Program-made: the position numbers and the translations under genes
Source: Cupriavidus basilensis OR16
Lineage (GTDB): Bacteria; Pseudomonadota; Gammaproteobacteria; Burkholderiales; Burkholderiaceae
Direction of reading: 5' to 3'
Assembly (NCBI RefSeq): GCF_000243095.1
Contig: NZ_AHJE01000049.1
Coordinates: forward strand, 1 to 43,865
DNA: 43,865 bases
Notes under the pieces: generated by a model
Told to the model about the DNA's origin: nothing
What the model saw: only the letters and a program-made list of their open reading frames with translations
Databases searched by the model: none
Shown here: positions 43,756 through 43,865 of the stretch, piece by piece
Layout: every line of letters begins with the position of its first letter
Position numbering within the stretch: the stretch's first letter is position 1

Positions 43756-43865
43756 ATGTTCGCTACCCCGCAGCCGGTACGCCCGGTGCGCCAGGGCCTG
43801 CCTTGCTTTGTGGCCGGCGGGCGCCGCAAAGCGCAAGCGGCTCAGAAAAGAGACAGCCCTGCACG
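43756..43865 (+). CDS. Possible start of an unrecognised gene, cut by the window edge
   Basis: An open frame from ATG at 43756 (MFATPQPVRPVRQGLPCFVA) runs 36 codons to the edge. No family is recognised and no good ribosome binding site is visible, so it may be chance. The preceding 170 bp after the LysR stop hold nothing else that could be identified. Confidence 0.2.
   Translation, partial: MFATPQPVRPVRQGLPCFVAGGRRKAQAAQKRDSPA

Overview
The window looks like a chromosomal stretch from a GC-rich beta-proteobacterium of the Burkholderiaceae, most like Cupriavidus or Ralstonia. The basis is family recognition only (no search was run): an assimilatory cys cluster with a DUF934 gene beside cysI and cysH, a 313-residue CysB, a Burkholderiales-type general porin, a zwf-pgl-glk set and a type 2 argC. 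No rRNA, tRNA, CRISPR array, intact insertion sequence or phage integrase was seen.

Layout. Positions 1-5.8 kb hold sulfate assimilation: tauE/safE, cysI, DUF934, cysH and cysD on the minus strand, with cysB divergent. Positions 6-10 kb hold a methyltransferase, a small Ralstonia-type hypothetical gene with a structured leader resembling a C4-type antisense RNA, an orphan gene and an unrecognised gene. Positions 10-18 kb hold an acyl-CoA operon (acyl-CoA dehydrogenase, CoA ligase with a damaged C-terminus, NAD(P)-dependent reductase, SCP-x-type thiolase) divergent from a large MalT-like LuxR regulator. Positions 18.5-20.6 kb hold YdeI and YaiI family genes and two broken glutathione S-transferase genes meeting tail to tail. 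Positions 20.8-26.1 kb form a redox/electrophile module: an old-yellow-enzyme reductase and a LysR regulator on plus, facing an AhpD-like, crotonase, peroxiredoxin and SDR operon on minus. A nearly identical motif lies 90-95 bp upstream of both transcription units.

Positions 26.7-41.4 kb are the most interesting part: a TetR-controlled locus that looks built to use a sulfated glycoside or glycolipid. Leftward run a GPH-type sugar symporter, a cytoplasmic sulfatase, a formylglycine-generating enzyme with an N-terminal hydrophobic segment, an exported sulfatase and a broken lipoprotein esterase. Rightward run a GH5 endoglycoceramidase/steryl-glucosidase-like enzyme, a porin, zwf, pgl and glk. 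Two 18-bp palindromes with the same ACTNAC-N6-GTNAGT design flank tetR. The inferred logic is uptake by porin and symporter, sulfate ester removal by formylglycine sulfatases, glucose release by GH5, then phosphorylation and oxidation to 6-phosphogluconate. The substrate is not known from sequence. argC and a divergent LysR gene close the window.

Several genes carry small deletions: cysD (two frameshifts at the window edge), the CoA ligase, the esterase (nucleophile elbow lost), glk (ATP-binding GTGLG segment missing) and both GST genes. This could be real decay or assembly error, and the raw reads should decide.
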